Shown: one piece after another, positions 1-6,103 of the stretch
Position numbering within the stretch: position 1 is the stretch's first letter
How the letters are laid out: every line of letters begins with the position of its first letter
From: Flavobacterium psychrophilum
Lineage (GTDB): Bacteria; Bacteroidota; Bacteroidia; Flavobacteriales; Flavobacteriaceae
Assembly: GCA_945878515.1 (NCBI GenBank)
Contig: CAMCTL010000086.1
Coordinates: 1-13,796 of the forward strand
Direction of reading: 5' to 3'
Length of the DNA stretch: 13,796 nt
Program-made: the position numbers and the translations under genes
Notes under the pieces: model-generated
Database searches by the model: none
What the model saw: the letters and a program-made list of their open reading frames with translations, nothing else
Told to the model about the DNA's origin: nothing

Positions 1-446
1 TCAGAAAGCAAAGCTCCGTTTCTCGAAAAACTTTTGAATTTCTTGCCCAATAAAGTAGCTTGCTCAGGAGATAGATTCAGTTTGTCTTTTTGCTCATAAA
101 CCGCTTTTATTCTTTTGAATAAATCTTCGTTTAACGTAATGTCATTGCTGAATTCAGTCAGTAAAGGCGAAACTTCTTGAGCGATTTTTTGCATTTCTTC
201 GCAAGTTTCTGCCGAATTCAAATTAAAGAAAATATCCGATAAACGATCCAAGGCATTGCCAGAAAAATCCAGAGCTTCGATTGTATTTTCAAAAGTTGGA
301 GCTTCTGGATTATTAATTATAGCATCAATTTCAGCTTTTGCAGAAGCGATGTTTGCAATAAAAGCTGGTTTATAATCGGAAAGTTTTATTTGCGAAAATG
401 GTGCAGTATTGTGCTTGGTGTCGAAATGTTGGGTAAGTATTTTCAT
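1..446 (-). CDS. M3-family zinc peptidase (Dcp/OpdA-like), N-terminal part only
   Basis: The frame runs from an ATG at 446 to the left edge of the window without a stop, giving about 148 residues that begin MKILTQHFDTKHNTAPFSQI. The sequence (KLSDYKPAF near the start, then NNPEAPTFENTIEALDFSG, later LLTEFSNDITLNEDLFKRI) matches the helical N-terminal region of M3 metallopeptidases such as peptidyl-dipeptidase Dcp and oligopeptidase A. These enzymes degrade short peptides. The zinc-binding HExxH motif would lie several hundred residues further on, outside the window, so catalytic competence cannot be judged. No signal peptide is visible at this start, which suggests a cytoplasmic enzyme. It lies downstream of purE on the same strand but is separated from it by 234 bp of repeats, so co-transcription is uncertain. 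Assignment to family is firm; choice between Dcp and OpdA is not possible. Confidence 0.85.
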   Translation of the reverse strand, partial: MKILTQHFDTKHNTAPFSQIKLSDYKPAFIANIASAKAEIDAIINNPEAPTFENTIEALDFSGNALDRLSDIFFNLNSAETCEEMQKIAQEVSPLLTEFSNDITLNEDLFKRIKAVYEQKDKLNLSPEQATLLGKKFKSFSRNGALLS

Positions 447-460
447 TTTTATTTTGTTTT

Positions 461-550
461 CCTGCAAGGTTTTTTTCGAACCTTGTAGGTATTTATAAGT
501 ACTTGCGATTTTGAAAAGAGACCTACAAGGTTTAAAAAAAGCCTTGCAGG
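461..550. repeat. Nested palindromic repeat (30-bp inverted arms, each itself a hairpin)
   Basis: The left arm 461-490 and right arm 521-550 are inverted copies of each other at 27 of 30 positions, around a 30-bp centre (491-520). Each arm is also a hairpin: CCTGCAAGGTT (461-471) faces AACCTTGTAGG (479-489), and CCTACAAGG (522-530) faces CCTTGCAGG (542-550). RNA from either strand could fold either as one long stem or as two short ones. CCTGCAAGG/CCTTGTAGG hairpins of this kind are, from memory, dispersed between genes in Flavobacterium genomes, so this is most likely a genomic interspersed repeat. No transposase accompanies it. Confidence 0.8.
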
Positions 551-575
551 AAGGTGCTGACTTTGCAGATTGCAT

Positions 576-654
576 AGCCCCGATAGCAGTGGAAATCCTT
601 TTCTTTTTTCCTTTAAAAAAGAAAAGATTGTAACGTATAGCGGGAAATGGCTCC
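576..654. repeat. Structured intergenic repeat, Flavobacterium type (possible RNA element)
   Basis: AGCC (576-579) can pair with GGCT (649-652) and CCG (580-582) with CGG (641-643). Inside lies a perfect 12-bp stem, CTTTTCTTTTTT (598-609) with AAAAAAGAAAAG (615-626), around a 5-nt loop. The framework GCCCCGATAG...GTGGAAATCC...TAACG.ATAGCGGG...GGCTCC is one I recognise as recurring between genes in Flavobacterium and relatives, with a variable central hairpin. The same pairing is possible in RNA from either strand. It sits 27 bp past the purE stop codon on the purE-sense side and could help end that transcript. The function is unknown to me. Confidence 0.6.
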
Positions 655-680
655 TGAAAAAATACAAGATGATTTTGAAA

Positions 681-1166
681 TTATTTTTTTAAATTTTCAG
701 ATGATTTATTCACAGCGTCTTTCAAACCTTCTTTGTAAAGAATGATTTTGTCTAAAACGCATTTGTCTGAAGTTCCTATGATTTGAGCGGCAAGAATCCC
801 AGCATTTTTTGCTCCGTTTAAGGCAACTGTGGCAACTGGAACGCCTCCTGGCATTTGCAAAATAGACAAAACTGAATCCCAGCCATCGATAGAATTGCTT
901 GATTTTACTGGAACACCAATTACGGGAAGTGGCGACATCGAAGCGACCATTCCCGGTAAATGTGCCGCTCCACCAGCACCAGCAATAATTACCGAAATAC
1001 CGCGAGTATGCGCATTTTTACTAAAATCAAATAGTTTCTCGGGTGTTCGGTGTGCCGAAACAATATCGACTTCGGTTTCTATGTCAAATCCTTTTAGGAT
1101 GTCGATAGCTTCTTGCATTACGGGCATATCGGATATGCTTCCCATTATAACGGCTACTTTGCTCAT
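681..1166 (-). CDS. purE: N5-carboxyaminoimidazole ribonucleotide mutase, class I PurE
   Basis: A full-length 161-residue PurE. Class I PurE converts N5-CAIR to CAIR in de novo purine synthesis, using the product made from AIR, ATP and bicarbonate by PurK. The nucleotide- and phosphate-binding loops are present in order: MGSISD (8-13), SAHRTP (37-42, with the conserved histidine), AGAGGAAHLPG (62-72), PVIGVP (81-86) and QMPGGVPVATV (104-114). The C-terminal 25 residues are a lysine-rich tail. The start ATG at 1166 lies 11 bp after the stop of the secreted-protein gene upstream, so the two are probably co-transcribed. In related genomes purK normally precedes purE; here only the 3' end of purK remains upstream (1902-2006), so the partner enzyme must be encoded elsewhere or be missing. 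Confidence 0.97.
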   Translation of the reverse strand: MSKVAVIMGSISDMPVMQEAIDILKGFDIETEVDIVSAHRTPEKLFDFSKNAHTRGISVIIAGAGGAAHLPGMVASMSPLPVIGVPVKSSNSIDGWDSVLSILQMPGGVPVATVALNGAKNAGILAAQIIGTSDKCVLDKIILYKEGLKDAVNKSSENLKK

Positions 1167-1177
1167 TTATATGTATA

Positions 1178-1891
1178 TTAATTATTGATTGTAGTGATTT
1201 TTAGATTTCCATTAAATCCATTTACCCAAATAAGACCATCTGCAAACATTGCTCCTTGATAATTAGAAAATATATCACAGGAGCAACTTTTTTTAATTTC
1301 GTTTATAAATTGTACTGAAAAAATTGCAGAATATTTAGCCAAAAACTCTTTTTGATTTTTGATTTTAATTTTTTTCTTGAAAACAGCAACAGAAATTGGA
1401 TATTTAATGTTTTGAGACAGCCAATCTTTTTGTTTTTTGATGATAGATTCCTTTGTTTTTTTCATAAACAATTCAACAGATTCGTTCGATATTTCTGAAA
1501 AATATCTGTTTTCAAATGTTTCTCCCGATCGAGAAGAAAGATTTAGATTGAAATTTAATTCTTTATTATTTGTAGCATTAATCCATTTTCCACTGATACT
1601 ATTTGTGTTTTCATCTATAGAACCTTCAAAACTTGCATTTTTTTTATTTTCAATAACTTCTTCTAAATAAACTTGTGAGCCGTTTTTTGTTCCTTTTATT
1701 GTAATTCTTTGTTCTTGCTTGTTGTAGCAATAATTTCCAGATAACTTATCATTTTCATCATTGTAAATAGAAATTTTAATTGGATAGTTGTCTATTTTTC
1801 CAGAAAACGTTGACCACCCTTTTGAAAGTGTTTGGGAATAGCTATACGTTGAAATTATGTAAAGAATAAAGGTATAGAAGGAAATTTTCAT
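1178..1891 (-). CDS. Secreted protein of unknown function with an NTF2-like-looking C-terminal region
   Basis: I do not recognise this 237-residue protein as a named family. Residues 1-19 form a signal peptide, with likely cleavage before Gln20 (TYSYS|QTLSK), typical of Bacteroidota exported proteins. There is no lipobox cysteine. Residues about 25-120 alternate short beta strands (SGKIDNYPIKISIYND, ITIKGTKNGSQVYLEE, SFEGSIDENTNSISGKW), suggesting a beta-sandwich or barrel. The C-terminal part has IKNQKEFLAKYSAIF, a CSCDIF pair of cysteines, and the ending YQGAMFADGLIWVNG...LKITTIN. That spacing resembles small periplasmic proteins of unknown function with an NTF2-like fold (recollection only). 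The gene sits between the purK relic and purE, an unusual place, with very A/T-rich lysine- and asparagine-heavy codons, so it may be a later arrival. Confidence 0.75.
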   Translation of the reverse strand: MKISFYTFILYIISTYSYSQTLSKGWSTFSGKIDNYPIKISIYNDENDKLSGNYCYNKQEQRITIKGTKNGSQVYLEEVIENKKNASFEGSIDENTNSISGKWINATNNKELNFNLNLSSRSGETFENRYFSEISNESVELFMKKTKESIIKKQKDWLSQNIKYPISVAVFKKKIKIKNQKEFLAKYSAIFSVQFINEIKKSCSCDIFSNYQGAMFADGLIWVNGFNGNLKITTINN

Positions 1892-1901
1892 GATTTATAT
1901 T

Positions 1902-2006
1902 TTAAGATTTTGAACTTATCACTCTGATTGTATTCTTAACATCTTCTGCAATTCGTCTAGCTTCATTGATGTCTTCATTTGCTATGGTTATGTGCCCCAT
2001 TTTTTT
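1902..2006 (-). pseudogene. purK: 3' remnant of purK (N5-CAIR synthetase)
   Basis: Reading the minus strand, 2006 to 1902 encodes KKMGHITIANEDINEARRIA and then EDVKNTIRVISSKS before a TAA at 1904-1902. This matches the C-terminal end of Bacteroidota PurK, where the ATP-grasp enzyme finishes with an RKMGHVTI motif and an amphipathic helix. A complete PurK has about 380 residues; only about 35 remain. The frame is open only back to 2030, with a stop at 2033-2031, and no PurK sequence is recognisable further upstream. The remnant ends 10 bp before the secreted-protein gene. Its position just before purE fits the usual purK-purE order and marks the place where the gene was lost. Confidence 0.75.
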
Positions 2007-2071
2007 GTAAAGGCATGTTTGTTTTTTTTCTTAAATATGAGGCTTGCTGCAATTCCAACCTAGAATAGTTT

Positions 2072-2206
2072 TTATCTCGAACTCTGTCCTATAAAACAAA
2101 TTTTATTCAAAGGTTGTCCATTTCGCTCGCCACTTTGATAGGTAAAATCAAAATCTAGATTTTCTAAATGCCTAAATTGGTGAATATGTAATTTTGAAAT
2201 TTTCAT
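2072..2206 (-). pseudogene. Truncated 5' end of an AAA/SMC-like ATPase gene, broken in the Walker A motif
   Basis: ATG at 2206 opens a 44-codon frame encoding MKISKLHIHQFRHLENLDFD, then FTYQSGERNGQPLNKICFIG and QSSR before a stop at 2074-2072. The beginning is the typical start of RecF/SMC-like AAA ATPases (a MKI..L.I.NFR.L strand-turn), and FIGQS is the start of a P-loop that should continue as x-x-G-K-T/S. It stops exactly there, so no ATP-binding site is complete. A -7-like box TAAATTTG lies at 2228-2221 on the same strand, so the fragment may still be transcribed. Its breakpoint lies between 2072 and the purK remnant. An alternative is a small functional peptide, but truncation inside the P-loop argues for a relic. 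Confidence 0.6.
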
Positions 2207-2406
2207 TTATGGATTTTTTACAAATTTAATTAAATCTTTCGGCTTTTTTTTCAATTGATTCCTAATTCTGATTATTCGATATAAATTTAGATTTAGCAAC
2301 CTAAATCAAGTCGTAAGACTTTGGTATGCCGAAAATTGGATTTGTTTCTGCATTGAACCAATTTACATCGGCAAACTTTTATATAAGTTTTTGAACTACA
2401 ACTTCT

Positions 2407-3066
2407 TTATATATTTAGCTTCAATTGTTCCGGCAATAGTCTAAAACTCAAGCGATGGTATTTGGTAACGCCATATTTCCTGATTGCCTCTCGGTGTTCT
2501 TTTGTCGGATAGCCTTTGTTTTTTTTCCAATTGTACATCGGAAATTCTTCGTGAATTAAATTCATATAATTGTCCCTGTACGTTTTTGCTAGTACAGAAG
2601 CCGCAGCAATACTCAAATATTTCGAATCTCCTTTGATGATACTTTGATTGGGAATTGATTTTAATAAATCCATTTCTTTCTTGGAAAATTGTTTGCCAAA
2701 AGTGCTTTTTAAACCCAGTTTTGCGTTCAATAATCGGTTGCCATCTACAATAATAAATTCTGGAATTGGATTTAATTTCAGGACACATTCTTGCATCGCT
2801 TTCATTGAAGCATTGAGGATATTGATTTCGTCAATTTCTTTTGGTTGCAAATGCGTGACGATATACGAAACGGCTTCTTGTTCGATTATTGGTCTAAGTT
2901 TTTCTCTAATTTTTTCGGATAATTGCTTGCTGTCGTTCAAAATTGAGTTGTCAAAATCTATAGGAAGAATTACAGCTGCCGCAGTAACGGGTCCAGCCAA
3001 GCAGCCTCGACCAGCTTCATCTGTGCCGGCTTCTATACTAAAATTCGAAAAATTTTGGAGCAACAT
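2407..3066 (-). CDS. rnhB: Ribonuclease HII
   Basis: A full-length 219-residue RNase HII, which nicks the RNA strand of RNA:DNA hybrids and starts removal of single ribonucleotides from DNA. Family signatures are intact: [16 protein letters not shown] (12-27, catalytic Asp16 and Glu17 and the GRG loop), IIVDGN (105-110, Asp108), and [20 protein letters not shown] (146-165, Asp165 as the fourth acidic residue). The C-terminal portion has [13 protein letters not shown] and YHRLSF, as usual for this family. The ATG at 3066 places the first beta strand after about 11 residues, a normal length. The gene is transcribed away from the porin gene; it lies 307 bp from that gene's chosen start and appears to be a single transcription unit. 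Confidence 0.97.
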   Translation of the reverse strand: MLLQNFSNFSIEAGTDEAGRGCLAGPVTAAAVILPIDFDNSILNDSKQLSEKIREKLRPIIEQEAVSYIVTHLQPKEIDEINILNASMKAMQECVLKLNPIPEFIIVDGNRLLNAKLGLKSTFGKQFSKKEMDLLKSIPNQSIIKGDSKYLSIAAASVLAKTYRDNYMNLIHEEFPMYNWKKNKGYPTKEHREAIRKYGVTKYHRLSFRLLPEQLKLNI

Positions 3067-3373
3067 CTGAATGTTTTAGAATGACAAATATTGTAATTAT
3101 TTTAGAAATAATTGAATCAATTTTCTGAATTTGACTATATTATTATTGAAATTATTTGTAAGGTTACCTAAGGGTTAGCAGTGTAGCTATTTTTTGTCCC
3201 GTTTTTTTGCGGTATAAAAAAAGCGGTGGCTTTAAGTTCAATTGAATGTTTAGGCAAGCATGCTATAACCATGATGTTTTTTTTAGTTTTCTTTAATGGA
3301 TTGTGATTTTTTATTTGATAGTTTTTTAATTTACCTTTGTTTGAACAAATTTCTTAATTACACCCAGCTTCAA
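3067..3373. other. Divergent intergenic region between rnhB and the porin gene
   Basis: This 307-bp stretch separates divergent genes. The right end carries a promoter-like box for the porin (3332-3339). An imperfect hairpin at 3199-3226 pairs CCG plus seven T with seven A, a bulged G and CGG; its role is unclear. AGCATGCT at about 3257-3264 is an 8-bp palindrome with no assigned function. On the rnhB side only a near-match to a -7 box (AATATTTG on the minus strand, close to 3079-3086) is visible. I see no RNA gene or complete small ORF. Confidence 0.5.
3332..3339 (+). promoter_or_regulatory. Bacteroidota -7 promoter box for the porin gene
   Basis: TACCTTTG matches TAnnTTTG exactly. No TTG lies 19 bp upstream; the closest TTTG is at 3314-3317, only 14 bp away, so the -33 element is weak. 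Transcription would begin near 3343 and leave about 30 nt before the ATG at 3374. An upstream in-frame ATG at 3296 lies before this box, which supports the later start. Confidence 0.5.
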
Positions 3374-5329
3374 ATGAAGATTTTGATTGTCTTATTTTTT
3401 TTTACATTGCCTATTTTTCTCTTTTCACAAGAAAAAAAGTCTAAAGAATTAGATTTTAATAGCCAATATAACAGATCTGATTCTATAAAAAAACCAAAAG
3501 CAAAAGTAGCTACGATTGATATGTATCGGGTAATTACTTTGGATCGTGACACGACTTATATTGATACTTCACTTACAATTCAAAAAAAATACAGTCATAA
3601 TTATTTGCGAAAAGATACTTTTGGACTTTTGCCTTTTCCTAACGAAGGGCAAACTTATAACACTTTGCAATACAGTTTAAATGCTTTTTCGCCGCTTCCT
3701 GAATTTGGTTTCAGAGCCAAACATTTCAATTTTCTTGAAGCGAACCAAATTCGATACAGCTCGGTAGCCACGCCCATTACGGAATTGTATTTTAAAACTA
3801 TCATGAAAAAAGGCCAAAGCACAGATGTGTTTTTTGCTTTAAATATTTCGCCAAGATTGAATTTCTCATTGGCTTACAGGGGATTACGGTCTCAAGGGCA
3901 TTACAACAATGAACTGACAAGTACAGGAAATTTCAGGTTTACGACTAGTTATAACACCAAAAATGAGCGGTATTTTGCTAATTTCCATTTTACTAGTCAA
4001 GATATTTTGAACGAGGAGAATGGCGGAATTACTACTATTGCTGATTTTGAAAGTGGGAATCCAGCCTTTACAGATCGGGAGCGACTGGAGGTGTTTTTGA
4101 CCGATGCACAATCATTTTTGAAAGGTAAACGATTTTTTTTGGATCACTTTTATAGAATTAATGCTGTAAAGGGAAACAACAATTTGTATGTTGCACACCA
4201 ATTCAATTATGAAAATAAATTTTTTGAATACAAACAGCAGACCTTAGCTTCTGCATTAGGAAACAGAACTGTATTCCGATTTGGAGATTCCTATAAAACT
4301 GGTGGAATAAATGATCAAACAAATTATAATAAAACCTACAATAAATTAGGAGTACGCTATGAAAACAACATTTTAGGAAAGTTTAATTTCTTTGTGGACG
4401 ATTTTTTTAGCAATTATTTTTACAACCAAATTTTGATTAAGGATTCCGAAATTGTTCCAGCCTCTTTAACCAGAAGGATTGATTCTTTTGGCGGTCAATA
4501 TGATTATCAGAAAAACAAATGGACTGGAAAATTCCTCTTTACGAGGTCGTTTACCAATCAATCGCTGTCGAATCTGGAGGCAAAGATGCAATATGAATTC
4601 AATGACGAAATGCTTTTATCTGTACAATATCAAAATGTGAACAAATTAGCCAACGACAACTATAATTTGTACCAAAGTAGTTATGTAGCCTACAATTGGT
4701 CTAACGATTTTAAGAACGAAAAAATTAATTCGGTAAATATTAATGCCGACTCACCTTTTGCGAATGTATCTGTACAATATTCGATTCTGAAAGATCATTT
4801 GTATTTTGAAGATGTTTCTAATGAAAGTCAGATTGTTGATAGACAGCAAATTATTTCGCCAACACAGTATGCAAATACCATAAAGTATCTTTCAGTAAAA
4901 GCGACTAGGGAATTTAAGTTAGGACGGTTTGCTTTGGACAATACAGTTTTATATCAAACAGTAAATCAGCAAGATTTTATCTTGAATGTCCCAGAATTTG
5001 TTACTAGGAATACGCTTTATTATTCGCAAGATATGTTTAAAAAAGCTTTGTTTTTTCAAACGGGCGTTACTTTTAATTATTTCACAAATTATTATGGAAA
5101 CGAATATAATCCTGTAATTGGAGAATTTTTTGTTCAAAATCAGAAAAAAATTGGAAATTTCACCAACTTCGATTTCTTCTTTAATGCACGAATTCAGAGA
5201 ACTAGAGTGTATTTAACTTTAGAACATTTTAATGCTTCACTCTCAGGATACAATTATTTAGCTTCTCCAAGTATGCCGTACAGCGATTTTATTATCCGCT
5301 TTGGTTTGGTTTGGAATTTTTTCCAATAG
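3374..5329 (+). CDS. Putative outer-membrane porin, Porin_10 family
   Basis: The protein starting at 3374 has 651 residues. Residues 1-18 (MKILIVLFFFTLPIFLFS) are a signal peptide with probable cleavage before Gln19. A polar lysine-rich linker follows, and then a long region of aromatic-rich alternating strands (SYNTKNERYFANFHF, FRFGDSYKTGG, LSVQYQNVNKLANDNY) ending in FGLVWNFFQ, whose final aromatic residues suit BAM-dependent insertion. The opening IDMYRVITLDRDTTYIDTSL and the KDTFGLLPFPNEGQTYNTLQ block are characteristic of the Bacteroidota Porin_10 family. The substrate is unknown. An in-frame ATG at 3296 would add 26 residues ahead of the signal peptide and lies upstream of the promoter box, so I reject it. 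The gene appears to be transcribed alone. Confidence 0.88.
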   Translation: MKILIVLFFFTLPIFLFSQEKKSKELDFNSQYNRSDSIKKPKAKVATIDMYRVITLDRDTTYIDTSLTIQKKYSHNYLRKDTFGLLPFPNEGQTYNTLQYSLNAFSPLPEFGFRAKHFNFLEANQIRYSSVATPITELYFKTIMKKGQSTDVFFALNISPRLNFSLAYRGLRSQGHYNNELTSTGNFRFTTSYNTKNERYFANFHFTSQDILNEENGGITTIADFESGNPAFTDRERLEVFLTDAQSFLKGKRFFLDHFYRINAVKGNNNLYVAHQFNYENKFFEYKQQTLASALGNRTVFRFGDSYKTGGINDQTNYNKTYNKLGVRYENNILGKFNFFVDDFFSNYFYNQILIKDSEIVPASLTRRIDSFGGQYDYQKNKWTGKFLFTRSFTNQSLSNLEAKMQYEFNDEMLLSVQYQNVNKLANDNYNLYQSSYVAYNWSNDFKNEKINSVNINADSPFANVSVQYSILKDHLYFEDVSNESQIVDRQQIISPTQYANTIKYLSVKATREFKLGRFALDNTVLYQTVNQQDFILNVPEFVTRNTLYYSQDMFKKALFFQTGVTFNYFTNYYGNEYNPVIGEFFVQNQKKIGNFTNFDFFFNARIQRTRVYLTLEHFNASLSGYNYLASPSMPYSDFIIRFGLVWNFFQ

Positions 5330-5374
5330 AGATTACTGAGTTTGCATTGGAGGGTTTATTAAGTTCATTTTGAA

Positions 5375-5473
5375 ATGATTTCAAATCTATTTTTTGTATT
5401 TTTAATTTTAATATCAATGGCAATATCAATAGCAATATCAATAGCAATATCAATGGTAACTTCTAACCTTTAA
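5375..5473 (+). CDS. Possible 32-residue hydrophobic peptide built on the 12-bp repeat
   Basis: An ATG at 5375 opens a 32-codon frame, MISNLFFVFLILISMAISIA then ISIAISMVTSNL, ending at TAA 5471-5473. The 12-bp tandem repeat is read in frame as the tetrapeptide I-S-(I/M)-A, giving one strongly hydrophobic segment that could span a membrane. No SD is present at a useful distance, although GGAGGG occurs about 20 bp upstream (5349-5354). It ends 15 bp before the exonuclease start. The frame could be accidental, since a 12-bp unit without a stop stays open automatically; I consider that more likely than a real gene. Confidence 0.2.
   Translation: MISNLFFVFLILISMAISIAISIAISMVTSNL
5410..5457 (+). 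repeat. Four-copy 12-bp tandem repeat (AATATCAATRGC)
   Basis: Four consecutive 12-bp units occupy 5410-5421, 5422-5433, 5434-5445 and 5446-5457. The second and third are identical (AATATCAATAGC), the first has G at position 9, and the last has G at position 9 and T at position 12. The array lies in the spacer between the porin and exonuclease genes, where copy-number change would alter the distance by multiples of 12 bp without touching either gene. Confidence 0.9.
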
Positions 5474-5485
5474 CTTCTAACCTCA
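5458..5485 (+). repeat. Two-copy 14-bp direct repeat before the exonuclease gene
   Basis: AACTTCTAACCTTT (5458-5471) is followed directly by AACTTCTAACCTCA (5472-5485), identical over the first 12 bases. The second copy ends 3 bp before the exonuclease ATG at 5489. Short AACTTCTAACCT-type runs are common low-complexity sequence in Flavobacterium spacers (recollection); no function is evident. Confidence 0.8.
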
Positions 5486-5488
5486 ATA

Positions 5489-5971
5489 ATGACCTTCACC
5501 GCAATAGATTTTGAAACCGCCACGGCCTATCATCCTTGTTCAGTAGGAATTGTAACGGTCGAAAACGGTCTTATTATTGACGAATATGTAACATTAATCA
5601 AGCCTCCAAGAAACGAGTATTCGCCTTATACCATTGCGGTTCACGGGATTTATCCTCGAGATACTGTCAATGCTAACACCTTTGTGCAAGTTTTTCCTGA
5701 AATTCAGAAACGGCTACAAAACCGAATTGTTGTGGCTCATAATGAAAGTTTTGACCGGAATGTTTTAACCAAATCGATGGCGCTATATGGATTAAATTAT
5801 GAAGATTTAAATATTGGGCCACGCTGGCAATGCACAGTAAAAATATACAAATCTAAAGGTTTAAAGCCAACAAAATTAAGTGATTGTTGTCGTGAAATGG
5901 GCATTGAACTCAACCACCATGAAGCTTTATCTGATGCTCGGGCTTGCGCCAAATTATATTTGTTGCGCTAA
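5489..5971 (+). CDS. DEDDh 3'-5' exonuclease (DnaQ-like)
   Basis: A 160-residue single-domain exonuclease of the DnaQ/RNase T superfamily, removing nucleotides from 3' ends with two metal ions. All five DEDDh residues are visible: Asp7 and Glu9 in AIDFETA, Asp89 in VAHNESFDRNVL, His144 in HHEALSDA and Asp149 in the same motif. TIAVHGI (48-54) and WQCTVKIYK (113-121) are further landmarks of the stand-alone exonucleases related to the PolC/DinG proofreading domain. There is no polymerase, helicase or BRCT domain, so it is a free-standing repair or RNA-processing enzyme and not the replicative epsilon subunit by this evidence alone. The start at 5489 puts the first catalytic strand at residue 4, normal for this family. 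No terminator or promoter is convincing on either side. Confidence 0.92.
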   Translation: MTFTAIDFETATAYHPCSVGIVTVENGLIIDEYVTLIKPPRNEYSPYTIAVHGIYPRDTVNANTFVQVFPEIQKRLQNRIVVAHNESFDRNVLTKSMALYGLNYEDLNIGPRWQCTVKIYKSKGLKPTKLSDCCREMGIELNHHEALSDARACAKLYLLR

Positions 5972-6103
5972 GAACAATGGTTTTGTGAATTTGAAAATAT
6001 TTTTACGATGTTTTCTTTTAGGTTTGGCTCACTTGAACACTTTTTTTAGTACTTTAGTCTTTTAGGAAAATTATTTTCTCTTTAGCCGCAATCTCAAAAA
6101 AAA

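Larger units (their letters stand above)
1892..2406. other. Gene-poor rearrangement scar between the secreted-protein gene and rnhB
   Basis: These 515 bp hold no intact gene. They contain the purK 3' remnant and the ATPase 5' remnant, about 65 bp apart, and then about 200 bp of AT-rich sequence. In the last part, GATTTAG and CTAAATC form a 7-bp hairpin with a 4-nt loop near 2290-2308. GCCGAAAATTGG (2328-2339) can pair with CCAATTT (2358-2364) plus TCGGC (2368-2372) across a 3-nt bulge. Neither has the T-tract of a terminator on the rnhB strand. I see no transposase, integrase or target-site duplication that would explain the join. Confidence 0.6.

Noticed and set aside
449..667. 72-codon minus-strand ORF over the spacer between purE and the peptidase gene
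   Set aside because: It runs straight through the nested palindrome and the structured repeat, so its residues are explained by repeat sequence; no family resemblance.
829..1188. 119-codon plus-strand ORF
   Set aside because: Antisense to purE, whose motifs are complete; a shadow frame.
3296..3373. Longer start for the porin gene
   Set aside because: It would place 26 residues ahead of a clear signal peptide and lies upstream of the -7 box.
5410..5485. Possible CRISPR-like array
   Set aside because: Units are 12-14 bp and directly adjacent with no spacers; a simple tandem repeat.
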